From Paragonimus skrjabini miyazakii (Eukaryota; Platyhelminthes; Trematoda; Plagiorchiida; Troglotrematidae): DNA of 64,000 bases. Within the stretch, counting starts at the first letter, position 1; every line of letters begins with the position of its first letter. Positions 24,604 through 39,769 of the stretch are shown piece after piece. The translations under genes and the position numbers were made by a program. Under the pieces are notes generated by a model that was given only the letters and a program-made list of their open reading frames with translations, ran no database searches and was not told where the DNA came from. The DNA lies in assembly GCA_014338405.1 (NCBI GenBank), contig JTDE01000174.1, positions 76,792 through 140,791 of the forward strand, in the 5' to 3' direction.

Positions 24604-27600
24604 ACCCTAAACGCTGTTAAACTACAGCTGCCATGTGTCTTTGTCATATATTCTGTTTTTGTTCAGTATGTACCTGACGAGATCAATCGAAGTGTCATCA
24701 CGTCACAGCGTTTGTTTTCTTGGTGTTTTGCTGAACAAAAACAGCTGTGACTATTTTTAAATTTGTATTTATTTATTATTTTACTTATTCGTTTATTTAT
24801 TTATTTTGAGAATACTTGAACATTTTTATAATTCCAATAATTCCACTCTTTCTTTTGAGTTTTTAAAAAGACGCCGCCAACCAAATTCTTAACTCTGGCG
24901 GAAATAGACGCAACTGTCCTGGTGCAGTCAAGAATGTTTGTACTTAGGACAACCAAAACTAGTTTTTTGACTTTGTCACTGCTTTTGGTCTGCTTGTGCC
25001 GATAACCCTCTTTCTGACAATGAATGTGTTTTGTGTCTGAACACGTAGTTGTTGTGCATACGATATATGTTTGTTCAACATTCTACTGAATTGTCGACAT
25101 GAAGTTCAAGTATTGAACAAAAGACAGAAAAACTTTCACCGTTTCATCGCATCTCCCCAGAAACGATTTGATACAACAGGGTTTTGAAAAAAAAAGATGG
25201 ATGCTTCTTACTTTCTGCACTAGGAATATTTTTTTAATATTACTGTGGTCAATAAGCTGAAGCTATCTGCACATTTTCTAGTTTGAGGTATATATTATTT
25301 TCAGATTAAGATATCCCAAGCAACTGCGTCCACGCAAACACCTGACTGGGCCGAGTTTTCCTACTATGCAGAGGTTAATCAATCTTTGTATTTTTAAGGC
25401 TATCCACGTGCATGTTGGCCGTACGACTTTGTTTTGCCGTTGAAACCCAGCTAACCTCATTAAGACATCTTAGGCTGAGATCAAGAAGTGTCAAACTGGA
25501 AAAGGTGTAGTGCACTACGTGTTTCGATTGACATATTAACTCGAAATGTTATCATGCCTCAACGTTTTATCTTCTTGCTGTTTTGGTGAATTGGGTCAAT
25601 GGAATGCAGTTGTTTAAGTTGTCCTATTATCAAGATATTTATTGCACAGTGTTAATAAAGCCAACTGTACTTGGTGATTAAGGAAACTATCAAAACGGAT
25701 CCAGCGCCCTAAAACGGTTGATAAATGCTCATACTGACGATCTATGTGTAGATAAATGCTGGAAGAGATCGTCTCAGTTTCATCATAAGTATGCACTAGA
25801 ACACAAACCTGAATCGATTTGCTTTAAAGGGGTGTGTGACAGAAAAAACCGGAATGTGTACTAACAAAATGTTTTTGATGACGGCCTGGATCTCTGACCA
25901 TCGTGTCCATGAGGGTACAACGAGACGGATGTCCCCTGCTAAAAGCAAGGTCGTTGATTCGAACTTCAGTTACTTAAGTCACTCAGATTATTCGGTCCTT
26001 TCAATTTATCAATAACCGTCCGAGTGGGTATTATTTGTCAGCATACATTATCCTAGTTTGTGATGCTGAACCGTCTAGTTTCATTGAGCATATGAGCGAC
26101 TAACATTTTGAATGAACGATTGCATTGACAACATGTTCGTTGTCTCACTGGTTGGTAGGCGGTCTCGCATGTAAAATAAATGCAGTGCAATATATCATAC
26201 TTAATCATTGCTGAAAATGGTGTGCAGAATGGTGAATCAAAATTAATCAATCATACCCGAATTATTTGTGTAAAACAACACAATTTAGTATATCACGGTC
26301 AAATGATTCATGAAAACATTCGTGTGCTACCTAATACCATTAATAGATAATGAAAACTGGCTATTAATGGTATACTGAGAAACAATTTCCTTGGTATACC
26401 AAAGCAACCGTACAATCCGTCTTCTATATTCGACCCGTTCAATAATCCAAACGTTCAACCTTCAAAAAGTATCCCATCAATATCCGGAAATAATGCATTC
26501 CATTCTAGAATAAAAGCAGAATAGAATGCGACATAAATTGTGTTAGTTTGAAAGTTTGTTTACTCTCACCAGTCACAAACGTAAAATATGCAGACTATTC
26601 ACAACAGACACAAACCTGACAGACAGATTGTTGTGATTATCATACGTAATAAGTTTTGTAATTGCATGCACGTCATCCCACGGGTAATTTTATAATGTCT
26701 GATGTATCTAGTTTGCATAATGATAATGCATGAAAGATTGGCACATCATGTTTTAATTCTGTTCTGTTGAAGCTGTTGGTTGGAATTAGGTGTTTCCAGT
26801 TTCTTATACGAGATCCCCATTTCTCGGTTGTGAGAATGCCAAACAGTTTGGAACATTACGGCTCAAAATGGAAGTGAAAAGAACGTGTAAGCCATGCATT
26901 CCGTCTAAATAATAATTTTTGACTTCTCATCGTAAGCAGTGACCTAAAAAAAGCTACCGATGAGCAAGATCAGTTCGGTGATGTTACCAAGTTTGCGCAA
27001 CGGTGCTGAGTGTGGAGAAGTACATCAGGTTGTAGAGACTTTTGTTTCATTTGATAAAACTTTCAATGGTTTGTAATTGAATTGTAAAACAACAAAAAAC
27101 GTTTTTGGAGCAACAAGTAATGACCACAATGGGATAACCTACGTTTAAAACAGAGGTTTTCTTATGATCGGTCAATATGGGTGAGTACTTTCTTTTACAC
27201 GCGTGCACAAAACTTATTCAAGCCAGTTCGTCCAGATTCACTTGACTGGCATTTCCTTTGATCTACGTTCAAAATATCTCCAAAGCTTGATTACAAATGG
27301 GACACGCATATTCAGATAAGACTTGTTGTCATTGTACATAAATAGCCAATTCTCTTCCACATCCATTGGGCGGTAGTTTGAAGCTCAGAAAGGATGGAGT
27401 AAAATTTTATTTTACCAGGTCAGATAAATGTTCCGATATTTTCGTCTTGTGGAAACACAATTGTGTTCGGGTGGGGTATATCATTTTGGATCAACCGTCC
27501 AAATTTACAGAAGCTAAACTTCTGAAAAATTGATGTTACCCAATTGAACCACAGGATTATTTTTGATACTGTTGTTTTCTGAACTTCCATTTGTAAAGCG

Positions 27601-30600
27601 ATAACAAGCCCTTCTGAAACAAAAGCACCACGAATGGTGGCAGCTTCAAACGTACACACTGCATCCAATTTTAGCCAATGAACGTTTCGACCACGATCCA
27701 CAAAATTTTACCACGCCCTACACTATGTGAAAGAATCATGTGGAGTGGCAGAAACTACAGAACAAGCTATTCTGAGATGAATTATCAAATGCTTTGTTGA
27801 TCCTGATTCTCTCATAACACTTGCTTCTCTTTGTGATACAAGTGAACTTTTATGTGGTTTAATCTTTTGGTAAAAGTTTCGTTCTAAGTGTCCTTCTCGA
27901 TTACGTCAAAAATTACTTTGCAACGCTCTAAGAACACTCGAGTAAGCATTAAAATACTGGCATACATAAATAAAGCACGTGACAATCGGTAGTTCATCAG
28001 ACTGAGTGCAAACGGACTGATTGGAATCAGCTATGTATGTTCTGGAAACTGTATGTTTACGATAGTTTAGTCTTCATTATATCATGTAAATGGGATCTTC
28101 TCTTTGACCTTCTGAAAATTGTTTACTGAATTCCAATACATTTTAGATGGCCTCAATTCCAGACATGTGGACGTATAAGTCAGTCTGTACAGATTATCGT
28201 ATAGTTCGAATTGCAACGTTAAAAACCCCTTACTATTGATCAGTAATTAAGATATCATTCAACAAGGTCAGAGATTTCAGTTTGATGACAACCCTTGAGT
28301 AGAGTTAACGGTACTGTTACTGTATCTCTCCCCGAGCCGACGAGGCAATATGGATATTACTCATGAGAGTATCTGAACAAATGCTCATGCATAAGAATTT
28401 GGTTCTGTCTAATTTAAGGTTGCTCACACTGTGTTCAGTATGATTATTTCATTTAGGGGTTATGGAATTTCTAACTCCAGCCTTAGTAATATGTACAGTA
28501 CTTACGAGCCATAACGAAGGCTAAATTCGAATCTAGTGTTGCTTTCTGAAGGTGTCTGGCTCAATTGTCAGTGGAAGTCCGACAAGTACATTGCGAGTAA
28601 ATTTTGACTTGGATTATCAAAACACTTTATTTGCTTACCAGCGTTTAAACTGTTTAGTCCACCGTCATACAACAGGAACATATTTTTTATTTCATCTTAT
28701 CGATTCTGTTGAACTTTGCTGAAATGCAGGTAAAACTAGGGATTATCAGGAAAGCATACTAGCGAGGTATGGCCAAAAAAAACGTGCAGGGGTTGCTAGC
28801 ACCGATAAGGTTATAGTTTGAACGACCCAATAGAAAATCGTCTACCTGTTTTACCAATTTTGGTATATCACGTTGAGTATGACGTTATGCTACGTTAACA
28901 CAGTTAAGTATTCTGCTGACAGTATTCATAAAGGTTATTAGTTCAGCATTATAGCAAACTCTTTTTCAAGTTGACCAGGATAAACAGAAACACTTCGAAT
29001 TACAGAGTAAAAAAAGAACCGCAAACATTGACAGGGGTAAAATCTGACCAATGAAAATCAGTCGAAGGTGTAAATTCATTTTTGGAAAGACGGAAATGCA
29101 AATAATGATCAAATCTGGCAGTGTTGAGTGACTACATGATTTACATTTTGAAATTGGAGTGTAAAACGCCTCTAATGTTGAAGTGATGTCACCTGGACCC
29201 ACATTTAATTGCAAGTGTTTGGTTCAGGTACCAGGGAAAGTGACCAGAGAAAAATAAAACCAGCTCGTGAAGATGTATGAATTAAAAAATGGAGAATAAA
29301 TTTATGTTGAGTTGCTCATGGCTTTGAACGTAATACAAAATTTGAACGTTCGTTGTTTAGTAAAACCAACGTTAACTTAGATAGATCTCGTAAAACCGTA
29401 CCTAAAGACACTAGTTAAATGCTTAGCTTCGCTTTCAACTTGTGAAAAATGCTGTTAGTATTTCAAATTTCATGAGGACCCTAAAGAACATTAATAAATA
29501 TGGACGTACTGAACGATACACAGCCTGTTTCAAACGAACTAGCCAGTTCGATGAGATAGCTTTTCTGAACGACAGAAGAGTTCAGTGATGAATGTTTTTT
29601 CCGAAGGCAACACTATGCGCATACTTTACCGTGGGCGATTATTTGATAAACAATGTAGGGTTCACACGGAACAAAACGAAAACTAGAGAAAAAATTGCAC
29701 TCTGAAAACAGAGATATATTTCATGGAGATGAATCGTTACCAGGTAATCGTCTTAAGTGGGAACAGTTTGAACAATAAACATCTGGCAAATTCACAAGAG
29801 GTGTTATAATGTCATGTCTTATTGATTCGTTTGACGGCATTTCTGTGATAATGAAGACAAAACGGGTTGTCTCACATTAGGTGTGGCTTGGGCAACACTT
29901 GATACCGCTGCCTAAGTGCGCTTGGTTAAAATCGAAAATGACCAGTTCCTTGTAATCAACAGCAATGATCATTTGCACATTAAGTTTTTTATTTTTTTCG
30001 ATAGTTCACTTACAATTGAAATGATTTTTACATGTAAACTGAGCGACTAACCAAACACATCCAAAAGTAGTTAATAGAAATCGCTGTTACTACAACTTCT
30101 ATTTAGTTTGCCCTTGACTTGAAACGTGATGTGATTCATGTAAAAAGTATTCCTAACATTTGGTCACTGAGTTCAACCAGACAGGATTTCTCAGTCAAAA
30201 ACTCAAATTTACCGCTATCCAGAAGAAATTCTACCCATCGTAGTAATTCGGCCGGAAATTTCGGATAATAATCCAATTCTGAGAGCCCACTGATATGTTT
30301 TTGACTTGATTACACGATATTAAATGTGATCGTTCTCATACCGATCACTGTTTGTCTTTGATTGTTCCCTCGTTCTGCATCTGTGATTGAAACTGATAAA
30401 AGTAATGTTAACACAATACAACATTATATCGTCTCTCCTCTCTCTGGGGAGATTTCACATCTCTCTTTTGACCGTGAGGTCAACATAAAAACTTACAATA
30501 TTCTGCCACTCAGAAGTGGGATGATCAAAAGTACGTGACAGGACTATGGTAGGCTATACGGGTTGAAGCCAGTCAGTATAGCAACCATATTTTTGGAAAA

Positions 30601-31344
30601 GAAGAAGACATTCAATCATTCGGAGCAATGATAATGGTTTAACTAATTACTCACTCAAGTAAACATTAATAGGCCAGAAGTAACTTCTGAAGGGTCTTGT
30701 GCAGCGTCATTTATTCCCATGTTTCAGGCCGACATTCTTTGCTAATTTAGCAGGATCGTTTGTTGCTGTACATTGAATGCACCAAATTTACTGTAGTGCC
30801 ATGTGGTGCCATTGACTGCGGACGAACCGATCAACCTGTCTTTCAAGTTACTACAATCGGTCAAAATCAAAACAACCATGCAATAGGTTGAAGTTGAATA
30901 AGAAGACCGGGTTCTGGATGTGTGATAAGCAAGGCTTGGATCAAATTAATCAGCCAAAATAAATCACTATGTAGCCGCACGAATCACTGATGTGTCAACT
31001 TCAAAATATAGACTATTGCTAAGGGAGGCAAACAATCAGAGTGTAAGATCAATGCTGACAATTGTAAACGTTTCTGTCGATACTTGTGAATATGTTCCAT
31101 CATGCGTTTGCTGAAGTTTATCACAATACTTCTAAGGCGGTGTGTTCAGCAACTACTTCAGAATTGAATAATTGAATGGGAACCAAGCTGATGATTGACA
31201 ATGCTATCGATTATTGGATGACACTTGCAGTCAGACAAAAAATCCTTCGCTAGATGGTCCATTTTAGTTTCTGGTCGGTTTTCTTCAGTAGCGCCGCATT
31301 CCTGTATACTACCTGTATAACTACAAAACTATTAAATGTGGTAT
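24604..31344. other. No recognised gene
   Basis: No recognised gene. It includes an imperfect TTTA-rich tract at about 24767-24808 and a tRNA-like B-box (GATTCGAACTTC near 25950) with no convincing partner A box. Confidence 0.5.
24767..24808. repeat. TTTA-rich simple repeat
   Basis: Imperfect tetranucleotide tract of TTTA units with interruptions. It is low complexity and has no other visible role. Confidence 0.7.
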
Positions 31345-31444
31345 NNNNNNNNNNNNNNNNNNNNNNNNNNNNNNNNNNNNNNNNNNNNNNNNNNNNNNNN
31401 NNNNNNNNNNNNNNNNNNNNNNNNNNNNNNNNNNNNNNNNNNNN
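31345..31444. other. Assembly gap, exactly 100 N
   Basis: The round length suggests a gap of unknown true size. Confidence 0.99.
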
Positions 31445-33009
31445 AAACATTCAGATGCGTGTAGTTAGATTTTGCCTCCTCCCTTTCATAGACGTCATCC
31501 GACACATGGCGGTATCGCTATCCACAAATATTCGACTACAACCGCTGACAGGTTGATGTTGTGAGAATGAGAACAATCACGTTTTCCTCACTTAGACTAT
31601 TCTCATCTTCGATTTAATTACTACAAGTAACAGGTTAGTCGCAATGTCTTCTCTCAAGCTGATCGAGCAGCTAAATTAAATCACATGAGATCCGGGTGAA
31701 TAAAAAATGCATTTTATAAACATTGGTAATTATGGTTTTGGTTTTTATTTACTGCGTCTTCTGCAAATGGTGGGAAGTAGACTAGATGGATGTGAGTAAC
31801 CCTAAACAGACTATTTATTTTCAAGAGCAGTTTACATCATTTCATTTAAAAATAACAATTAACAATAAATTCAAGAAAGGAGGAGTTTCAAATGAGTTGG
31901 TTGCCGAATGTAGGGAATTGCATGACCACTAACACCAAGTAATTGATAAGTCGCTCCGTCGGAGTTTCAAATTTCGGTGACATCGAATGAAAATTTATTG
32001 AAGACTATTTTGCAGAGGGATTAAATTTGAAAGCTATATCACAAAATCAGTGGCTCTCCAAGTCAATGGAGTTGTAGCACGGTGAAGACTCGTGGACTGG
32101 GAAAGAAAAAGCCCTTCATAGTAAGAAACTACCAGAAAGGTGACAAAAGTCAACACCAAGTTCCCAGCTCCAATTTCCCATAGATTTTGCGTAGCCCAGG
32201 ATGGTCAGCTGAAGTAAAATAAATAACCGCACAAGTAGGCAGTCGTAGATAAAAAAGTAACATTATATGAAGAAGGAGAAGTGGCTTTATGACAGGTGGT
32301 GGCCATAGAAAAATAAGGAAGTGAATCTGCTTGATAGTCTATAATATGAGGAATAACTCGAATGGCAGTATTCTGCAAGGCATTCCGGCACTTTCCAGTC
32401 TGACTGATCTAGGCAGCTAGAGTTCAGTTATCATCCATTTTACCAACATCAGATATGACAGGTTTGTCTTCACCAACCACGATCGTATCGAGTTTGGTTA
32501 ATGACGTTCGCCTTGGTACTTGTAGCTAACGTTATACCATTGAGCCGTGATTGCATATTTTTCACGTCACTCCCACGGCCACTAGGTTGTACTGGATACA
32601 ACATGCATTGTGAGTAATCTAACAAAACTGAAGAATATGAACGAAGCTTTCTGCTGGCTACAACAACGAACTAAGGAATCATTTTGACAATCTCAGGAAT
32701 TCCATATTTTAGTTCGTAAATGGCCGCATCGGTTGTGGTCCAAGTGAAAATCCTTGGCATGCAGCAACCCGGATAGAGTTGTCATCGATTGATTATTATA
32801 GAGCGGAACGTTTCTTCAAGACTAAAGTCGTTCAGAAGATGACAGAGCTTGTTTATTCACGTAGCACAAACGTTTGCTTTCTTCGTCATTACCACACCCT
32901 GAGTACACATAAGGGGGTTAATTTCCATTCTGGTAGGGCCAAACGAGACTTCTATGCCCACGTTTCTCAGATTTAGGCATTTATAAAGGAGTAGACTGTA
33001 CACTTGTGA
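31445..33009. other. No recognised gene
   Basis: Nothing firmly recognised. The minus strand around 32570-32460 has a weak tRNA-like A box (GGCTCAATGG) without a clear B box. Confidence 0.4.
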
Positions 33010-34730
33010 GCTATGTGGAATGGGAACTACGATAGTTAGATCGGGCAGGCTCAGTCCACTGGAGGAATCGGGGTGCAGAATTAATTGGTTCGCGTGTCAT
33101 TTAGAAGGTGGAGTCATTGCCATTTATCAGACAAATTTTACAAACCATATCTTCCAACTTGTTGCGGTGGACGCTGAAAACAGATTTTGGCTCAGCAGGC
33201 AAAAACGTTGATCAGGCTTTAGAGGCGTTTGAGGAATTTTGTCTGGTGTCATATGAAGTTGTAATCGGTAATCAGTGAAGGTTGTGTTCTGTGGGGTAAA
33301 CGGGACACCTAGATAGATCACGTTGTCGGAGAGAATAAGTGAACAGATAGTGTCCAGGTCGAATTAATCAGGTTCTTAAGCAATGACTCACATGTTATGC
33401 TTTAGGTCATCAGAAATGACCACAAACATCGTCTTTCATGTGATAATTTTTATCCCTACTAATTTTAAGGCACCGGGTGCGCCTGCAAACATCTTCGATT
33501 GGCCCACCAGATTTTCCAACAGGAAATCATATCATCAGCATGCGTGAAATCACTGACAACAGTGCCGTGGAACTAACAGCCAAACTGTGCTCCCGATGAA
33601 GCGATCATCTCACTTATTATCTTGAGAAACAGAAGAGGTGACGACGAATTACCTTATCAAATATCGTGGAAGAACCGGAGAACAGAACCTCCAAGCGTGT
33701 CAAACGCTTTGTTGTAGGAATTAGTAGAGTAGTGTCTTAGAAGTTGGAAAACGCCGATTATCTGGGTCGATCTGGTGATCAAGTTCAGCAAAATGGAATC
33801 AAGCGCCTTAGATACCGTTAAAACCAGAACAAAAGCACGACGGTTTTGAGTCTGAGTTTTGAGGCTACGCGTGAAGTAATGCAATAGCTTCGATGCAACT
33901 ATCACGTTGCAAAAGTGCAAATTGAAGAGCAAACGTGTTCCAGCGGTCAGTCAATATTTTGTTTGAAGTAACGCACCAACGCTGAAGACCCAGTAACGGG
34001 TTCCAGATCATTGAGAGACAAAGGGTTATACACTTTGAAACAAACCTGATGCGGAAGAAATGCAGACTTAATCAGCAAGCAGGAAGGGGTCGAACTATCT
34101 AGCAGAGGCATCAGCATTCAAGGGTTTTAACATTTTAAGCAACAGATTGTCCATACATGAAACGGTGGGGCGCGAGATATTTCTCTACCAAAAATCGAAC
34201 TGACCAGAGACCAGACAGTTGAGAAGGTACTGTTTCGCGTCAGAAATCTAAACTTTTCGGATGACCAATGTTTTTCTTTTAGGCATCCCTCCAATTTCTG
34301 AAAAAAAACTACGAACACTGCCTTCTCCCCGAAAGGTAATAACGTGTTTGAGTAGCTATACAGTTGACCTCCCGCTGCAACAATAACATATCGCCGAATG
34401 GTAAGTCGCCAGATGCACGGAAGTGATCGAGTGACCAAAAACAGTACTTTTATTTTTAATATGGCGAAAATGTCTGCATGAAAAATATGGGCGGAATGTT
34501 TAGCTGCACTTTCAACATTACGTTTGGCTGTAAAGTGATCATTGCGCTGGCAATTTGAACCTAGCTTTTCTGCCAGTTACTCAAGCGTCGATGCATCCGG
34601 ATACCATCAAGCGAGCGGCTTGAGAAATTAGACTGAAGCCAGTGACAAAGCTCACGTCGAGTTGAGAATGACGGAGTTAACTCATCAACAGGTCTAATGG
34701 GAGAACCCGACTCACGCTGAAACAAGCAAA
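33010..34730 (-). mobile_element. R2-like non-LTR retrotransposon relic
   Basis: The minus strand follows the 39.6-42.2 kb copy from the zinc-finger region to the RT thumb. ATGCATCGACGC near 34590 matches the first-finger end, and the CATCTGGCGACTT stretch near 34410 matches the linker before RT. At 33932-33657 it reads through the motif A region (LVLTVSKALDSILL, with the first catalytic Asp replaced) to GGSVL. At 33321-33127 it reads MIYLGVPFT, the RLQL stretch and TPLKPDQ. The SSGLSLPDLTIVVPIP stretch near 33070-33020 matches the R2 block that reads GIPSLSTTIPI in the better copy. Frameshifts, stops and a short deletion near 33180 make it non-coding. No flanking duplication was found. Confidence 0.8.
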
Positions 34731-37700
34731 ATCTAGCGGTGTTCATGCACCATAAAGCAATGTGTGAGGCTGATTTCCTACTGTCTGTTCTACTCCATCT
34801 TTGCATCAGTGTACCTGATTACGCTTCGATAACCCAAAGTTATACTTACAGATTTGACAACACACTCTGCTTGCCTTTTCTGAGTACTGGTGGATTTTGG
34901 CGCGAAGGCGCTGCTGGAATTTCCATTCTAACGATCGAACCTAATCAGTACACTAAAATCGGGCAAACATCTCAGATCTTTCTGGAGTTGTTGAACGTTT
35001 AGCCGGTCAAGGATTTTGCTCAGTCAACACCAGCGTAAGTTGCTTTATTTTGGATAAGCTAAACATGATCAGGGCTTTACATGTGAATCCTTGCTGGAAT
35101 TACGTACTGTTTTACTGACCATTGATCTGATTTGAAATAAATGTCCACTTAGTAAGCGAAAACTACCAATGTGATCTGTGGCATTTTCAATGAAGAATGA
35201 TGATTGTGTGCTTTTTCCGATGTGTTTGTCAAAACCACAAACATGAGATCAAACTACATCCGAAAATTCAAAAATGGTTGCTGATAAGACGTTTATCAAA
35301 AGCGTGAATACAAAGTAATTTTCTGACAATATCAAGTGCAGAAGATGACAAGGGTTCTCGAGTCTTCTAGATGCAGGTTTTGCAAAGTGTTGTCAAAATG
35401 AGGTCTGGAATTCTCTGCCAAGGCTTTGCGGCCATGATACTTTCGTGATATTCGGTGAAAAATCGCCTTGGTAATGACAACCTCGCGATAGGTGCTTGAA
35501 CCTGGGCTTGAGTACTCATTGGTAGACTCCTGTATTTTCGCTGACGTTCTTGCTCCTGGTCATATTGCTCCACGTCTAAAAGGATCCTTGTTGTAAACTG
35601 TCTCATTAGTAGTTAGAGATGAATCTGTGTTTGTGCATCTTTATATGATGTTCTGTGCGACTGAATGAATCAATTCATGTGATCACTAGCCCTGACTGCA
35701 ACTTGTTCCAATCCTATAGTTCACAGCGGTGAGGTAAGAATAAACATTAATCCACAATGGCAAACCTTGAGATCGGTGGGGCAGAGCGACGTGATTTCAT
35801 TGTCACCTTTGCTCTGAGGACACTCAAAATAACGTGTACTTATCGGAATTGATTTTTGTTATGTACAGTATGCGGCTGTGTTGTATTTAGCTTCAAAATG
35901 AGTTAACGACTAGAGGATGCTTGTTGTAACATTCATTTATAAGCACAGTTCACACAAAGTGAGTCGCGTCTAAACTAAAGTTACTGTTGGAATAATCAAA
36001 ACTATCTTTTTACCGTCATAATGACTGAAGTTTGCCCTCACTTGTGACACCAATCTGTGTCAACCGTAATTTATAAAAGAAATTGTGTTCCATACCAGTG
36101 TTTTCTGAAGAGAACCAAGGGGAACCGGTAGGTGAATAGATGTATTATTCTCGAATGTGAGTGGAGTTCAGCTTGCAGTTTATAACAAGCACTTACCAGC
36201 ATACATCACTTACTGGTTGTCAACGTGGTGCTCTGAAAGAATGATGCTGCATTTCAAATGCTGCTCAGTTCCAGATGGTTACATAGTTGAAGAGTTGAGC
36301 AAGATCAATACATAAGTAACAAACAGAAGGATTAATTTGGATAAAATGTTTGCAGTCAAATGTGTGCAACGCCACAAGTATGTCAGTTAAAATTCATAGT
36401 TGTTTCCATTACGATCAAAAGAAATTTCATGATAAATTTAACTGAGAAGATATAACGGTGGGGTTACAAATGGAACTTAACATAAAAGCAAAATCGATTA
36501 AAATTGAAAATTTGTGAACTGTTATTCCGTGATGCCCTTTATTTGATGATTGTAGCAGGATGGTCAAAACACCGGCAAAAATCTACACTGATGCTAAGTT
36601 TTGACAAGAATGAGACTTGACTCTAGTAGTTCCTATTCAGATGGACTGGGAGGAAAATTGATCCAAACTTGATAGATGCAAACTAGAGTGAACGACATTT
36701 AATTCTTGTCAGTAAGAACGTTGTATGCTCGTCAATGACCATGTAGCTTTCAGATGTATACAGGTGTTAGGCTTTCAACTTTTACTGCTCAGCCTTCATA
36801 GTTAGTTCGGAAGCGAACTCAATATAGAACACAAAGAAGTACTTGAAACCATCGGTTAATTATTCATTAATTTTTCGATTGTTTGACATGGAGTTTCAGA
36901 TTTTGGCACATGCTGTCGAGTGCACCGGTGCTAAAATAATCAATCTAACATATCTAATTTACAAGAAACATCACTGGCGAAACAGTTTACTGGATGATAT
37001 AAGATATAATTGACATATATACAGTGGTAATTTCGAGAAACATGGAGTGTTACAAGTTTTGTCCTGAATATACAGTGGCTCTACTGGTATACAGATACTT
37101 TATCATTTTTGTGAACAACTGACTCCTGAAGCGACCACAGTTTATGTCCTAGAAAATTATATCCATCTCAGTCACTTTCAGTTGACACAAGATTCACTTT
37201 AATGAAAACTCTTTTACTGGTATACTTTTCTGTCTACCCGATAGGTTCCAAACGCTGTTGCTTCTATGGGTCACCAGTCGTGCAAGTTAATTCCGGGTTT
37301 ACTGTTACCCTTTAAGTTGTTGTTCACTGCTTGTTGAAACGGTACTCTGGAAGCGAAAATCACATGCCAATAGAGGACAAAGAAGCAGCATATACCCACA
37401 GTCAGTTTATTGTTTTTGTAGTTTTATGCTAAATTTATGTATTGAACTATTGAACTGAAGTAAGCTAACCAGTGGTTTGATGACGAAAAGGATAGATTAG
37501 AGGCCGCCAGTGGAACCGAGTTCATTTAGAATCAGTTCATGTAGAGAAAATCGGGGATAAGACGCTGTAGTCGGGAAAAGACTTCATGAATTCACTAACT
37601 AAGAGAAGCATAAAGACCTACAGTAATTGAAGAATAACGTTTCTGTACTACAACATGTGTGTAGGGCAACAGTTTATTGCCAAATGAGCGAAACGTTTGG

Positions 37701-39627
37701 TCAGAATAACCACTAAATAGATGTTGAATAATTACCAGAAGCTGATTGATTTTAGTGGCGCTTATGAGATTAAAAAATAGGGTAACCACAGCCACAGCTA
37801 AGTTACTTATGTGGAGCCAGTCAATCCAAACCAGACACCTCTATAAACAACTTCGGTAGAGCGGCTTGCTATCTTCAGTGTGTACAATGTGACAAGTGCC
37901 ATTTGTGTAATCTATTTGTCCTGGATCAGATTTTTTGAGCTTTTATGGACGTGCACTGGCTAGTCAACTGTTAGGAAATATTTGCCAATCTGATTAAGTC
38001 GCTCATAGTTTACTTTGTTAATATTTTTCATTTGTTGCAGAAGTACCCTTATTTGTTAGCCAGAGTCAGCTCAATTTAATCGAACCTGACATGCTGAACT
38101 ACAAAATTGAGAACAATTCGCAAACCATTAGAACAGGAAGTATTGAGTTACGATTTCAATTCAGGAAGTTGGTTGGATAACGTCAGTTTCCCAAAAGTCC
38201 TAGTAAATACTAGTTAGTCAGCTAATGTGCGTATTACTAATGAGTGAACTGGAAGGGACAACTCAATCTTCCAAGTTTACAGAGTCAATTGTTAGGGCTG
38301 AAAAGCCACTCCAAATATGGAACTGACGAGGTTTCCGAACATAGGCAAACGACATCAAGCAGAGCGCAAGAATGAATAAAAGCTGACGAGTGAATGAATG
38401 ACCAACATTAAATATGGTTTACTGAAACCAAGCTGCCCACATCTCAGCCTGTTGTTTTATTCACCCTGGGCAACCGTATATCATTCAAATGTCGGATCAC
38501 CAAGCAGTTACGCTGGGAAACTTACTGGAAGACAAGAGACAACTTAAGCGTACTGTACTTATAACTTGGTGGATTGACTGTATTTATATGTGAAACTGAT
38601 GAAATTATTATACTGCCGCCTAATCAGCAGGGTGCGCCAGTACATGAAGTAATCAATTGTCGTCGACCCATATGACAGTTGGTTTTAACGGCGTGGTAGG
38701 ACTGGTTAAATAGTTGCTACAATTCTTCCTAAATTTTGCCCACTAACTACAATAAGTCGTATTACTCGAGCATACGTTTGGAGAGCGGATTTATATTGAC
38801 CACTTCAAGTCAGGTCTGCCGGCAACCGTATTCCATTCTATTTAAAAAATTTACCAAGCCAGATTACACGCATCCATTCTCTTTGTTTGGTTAATTAAAA
38901 AGTGCAGCCGATGATGAAGGTGTTTCCTTTTATGCATACGTAATAAGTCTGCCGTCTGCCGTCTGCTATCCGTGTTGTTGAATGCCATTCAACCTGAAAA
39001 ACTCAAATCAGCTTCAGTTCGCCGCTCCTGCACGTACGAATTCTGATTACCAGTGCATAATTGTTTGAACCAACATAGGTCTTCTGATCCCAAGTGGTAC
39101 CCATGGTGTCTGACATTTCATGTTCTATTGGACAGAAGAGTAATAGCCAGAAACAGGTTTAAGAAATTTTGTCAGAAAGAATTGATGACTTTTGCTGTCA
39201 AATGTGGTGCTAACATGCAGCACATGACCGAAATATGCAACAAACGAATCTGTTTGGCATTAAACAATGAGAGGAGAGGTAGTGTGATATTCTACAGGTA
39301 CCATCAAATTTAGCTTGGTTCGGTACGCGAAAAGATCTGTGTGTTTATGCAGATATGTAAGGCATTAATCATTCGTAACAATCATTTAAACAGATAAGAA
39401 AATATTACATTGCAGCCGGAGTATATTATTAAAACACTTGCTGACTGATAACCGTTTCGTTTAAGTGAATGCAATAAGCAACAAACTGCACTATCTCTGT
39501 ATGCAGCGCAGAACTATACTGGAAATTCAAGTTCCATTGCTTTTGTACATGTTATAAATAGAAGGTGACCTGAGACTTACGTACTTTTGGTGGATACATA
39601 ACACTTACTAAATTATAGCAATCAAAT
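34731..39627. other. No recognised gene; one exon-like open frame
   Basis: A minus-strand frame at 35606-35367 (79 codons; rich in R, Q and P) looks more protein-like than most here but is unassigned. A short tandem of GTCTGCC lies at 38947-38966. No RNA gene was recognised. Confidence 0.4.
38947..38966. repeat. Short 7-base tandem repeat
   Basis: Nearly three copies of GTCTGCC in tandem. Too short to suggest a satellite. Confidence 0.8.
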
Positions 39628-39769
39628 AAGTGCCGACTGAGCAGTCTCAGTGCAAACCTTGACTGGCTAAGAGTTCAGCAACTCCAGATAGGGCCAACCA
39701 CTCTACCTGGTTTTAATCGTACTGGTTACATTCGATCAAGACAATGAAATTACCGCCAGCACCTCCGTG

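Noticed and set aside
25870..25960. tRNA-like region with GATTCGAACTTC B box
   Set aside because: No convincing A box or stems; too weak to list as a feature.
27660..27720. Minus-strand GGTCGAAACGTT as a PLE-type hammerhead
   Set aside because: No acceptable 5' core or stem II found on the preceding minus-strand sequence.
32440..32600. tRNA-derived SINE on minus strand with GGCTCAATGG
   Set aside because: The A box is suggestive, but no B box or second copy was found in the window.
37670..37700. GAGCGAAACG as another hammerhead 3' core
   Set aside because: No CUGANGA-like core with a foldable stem II upstream.
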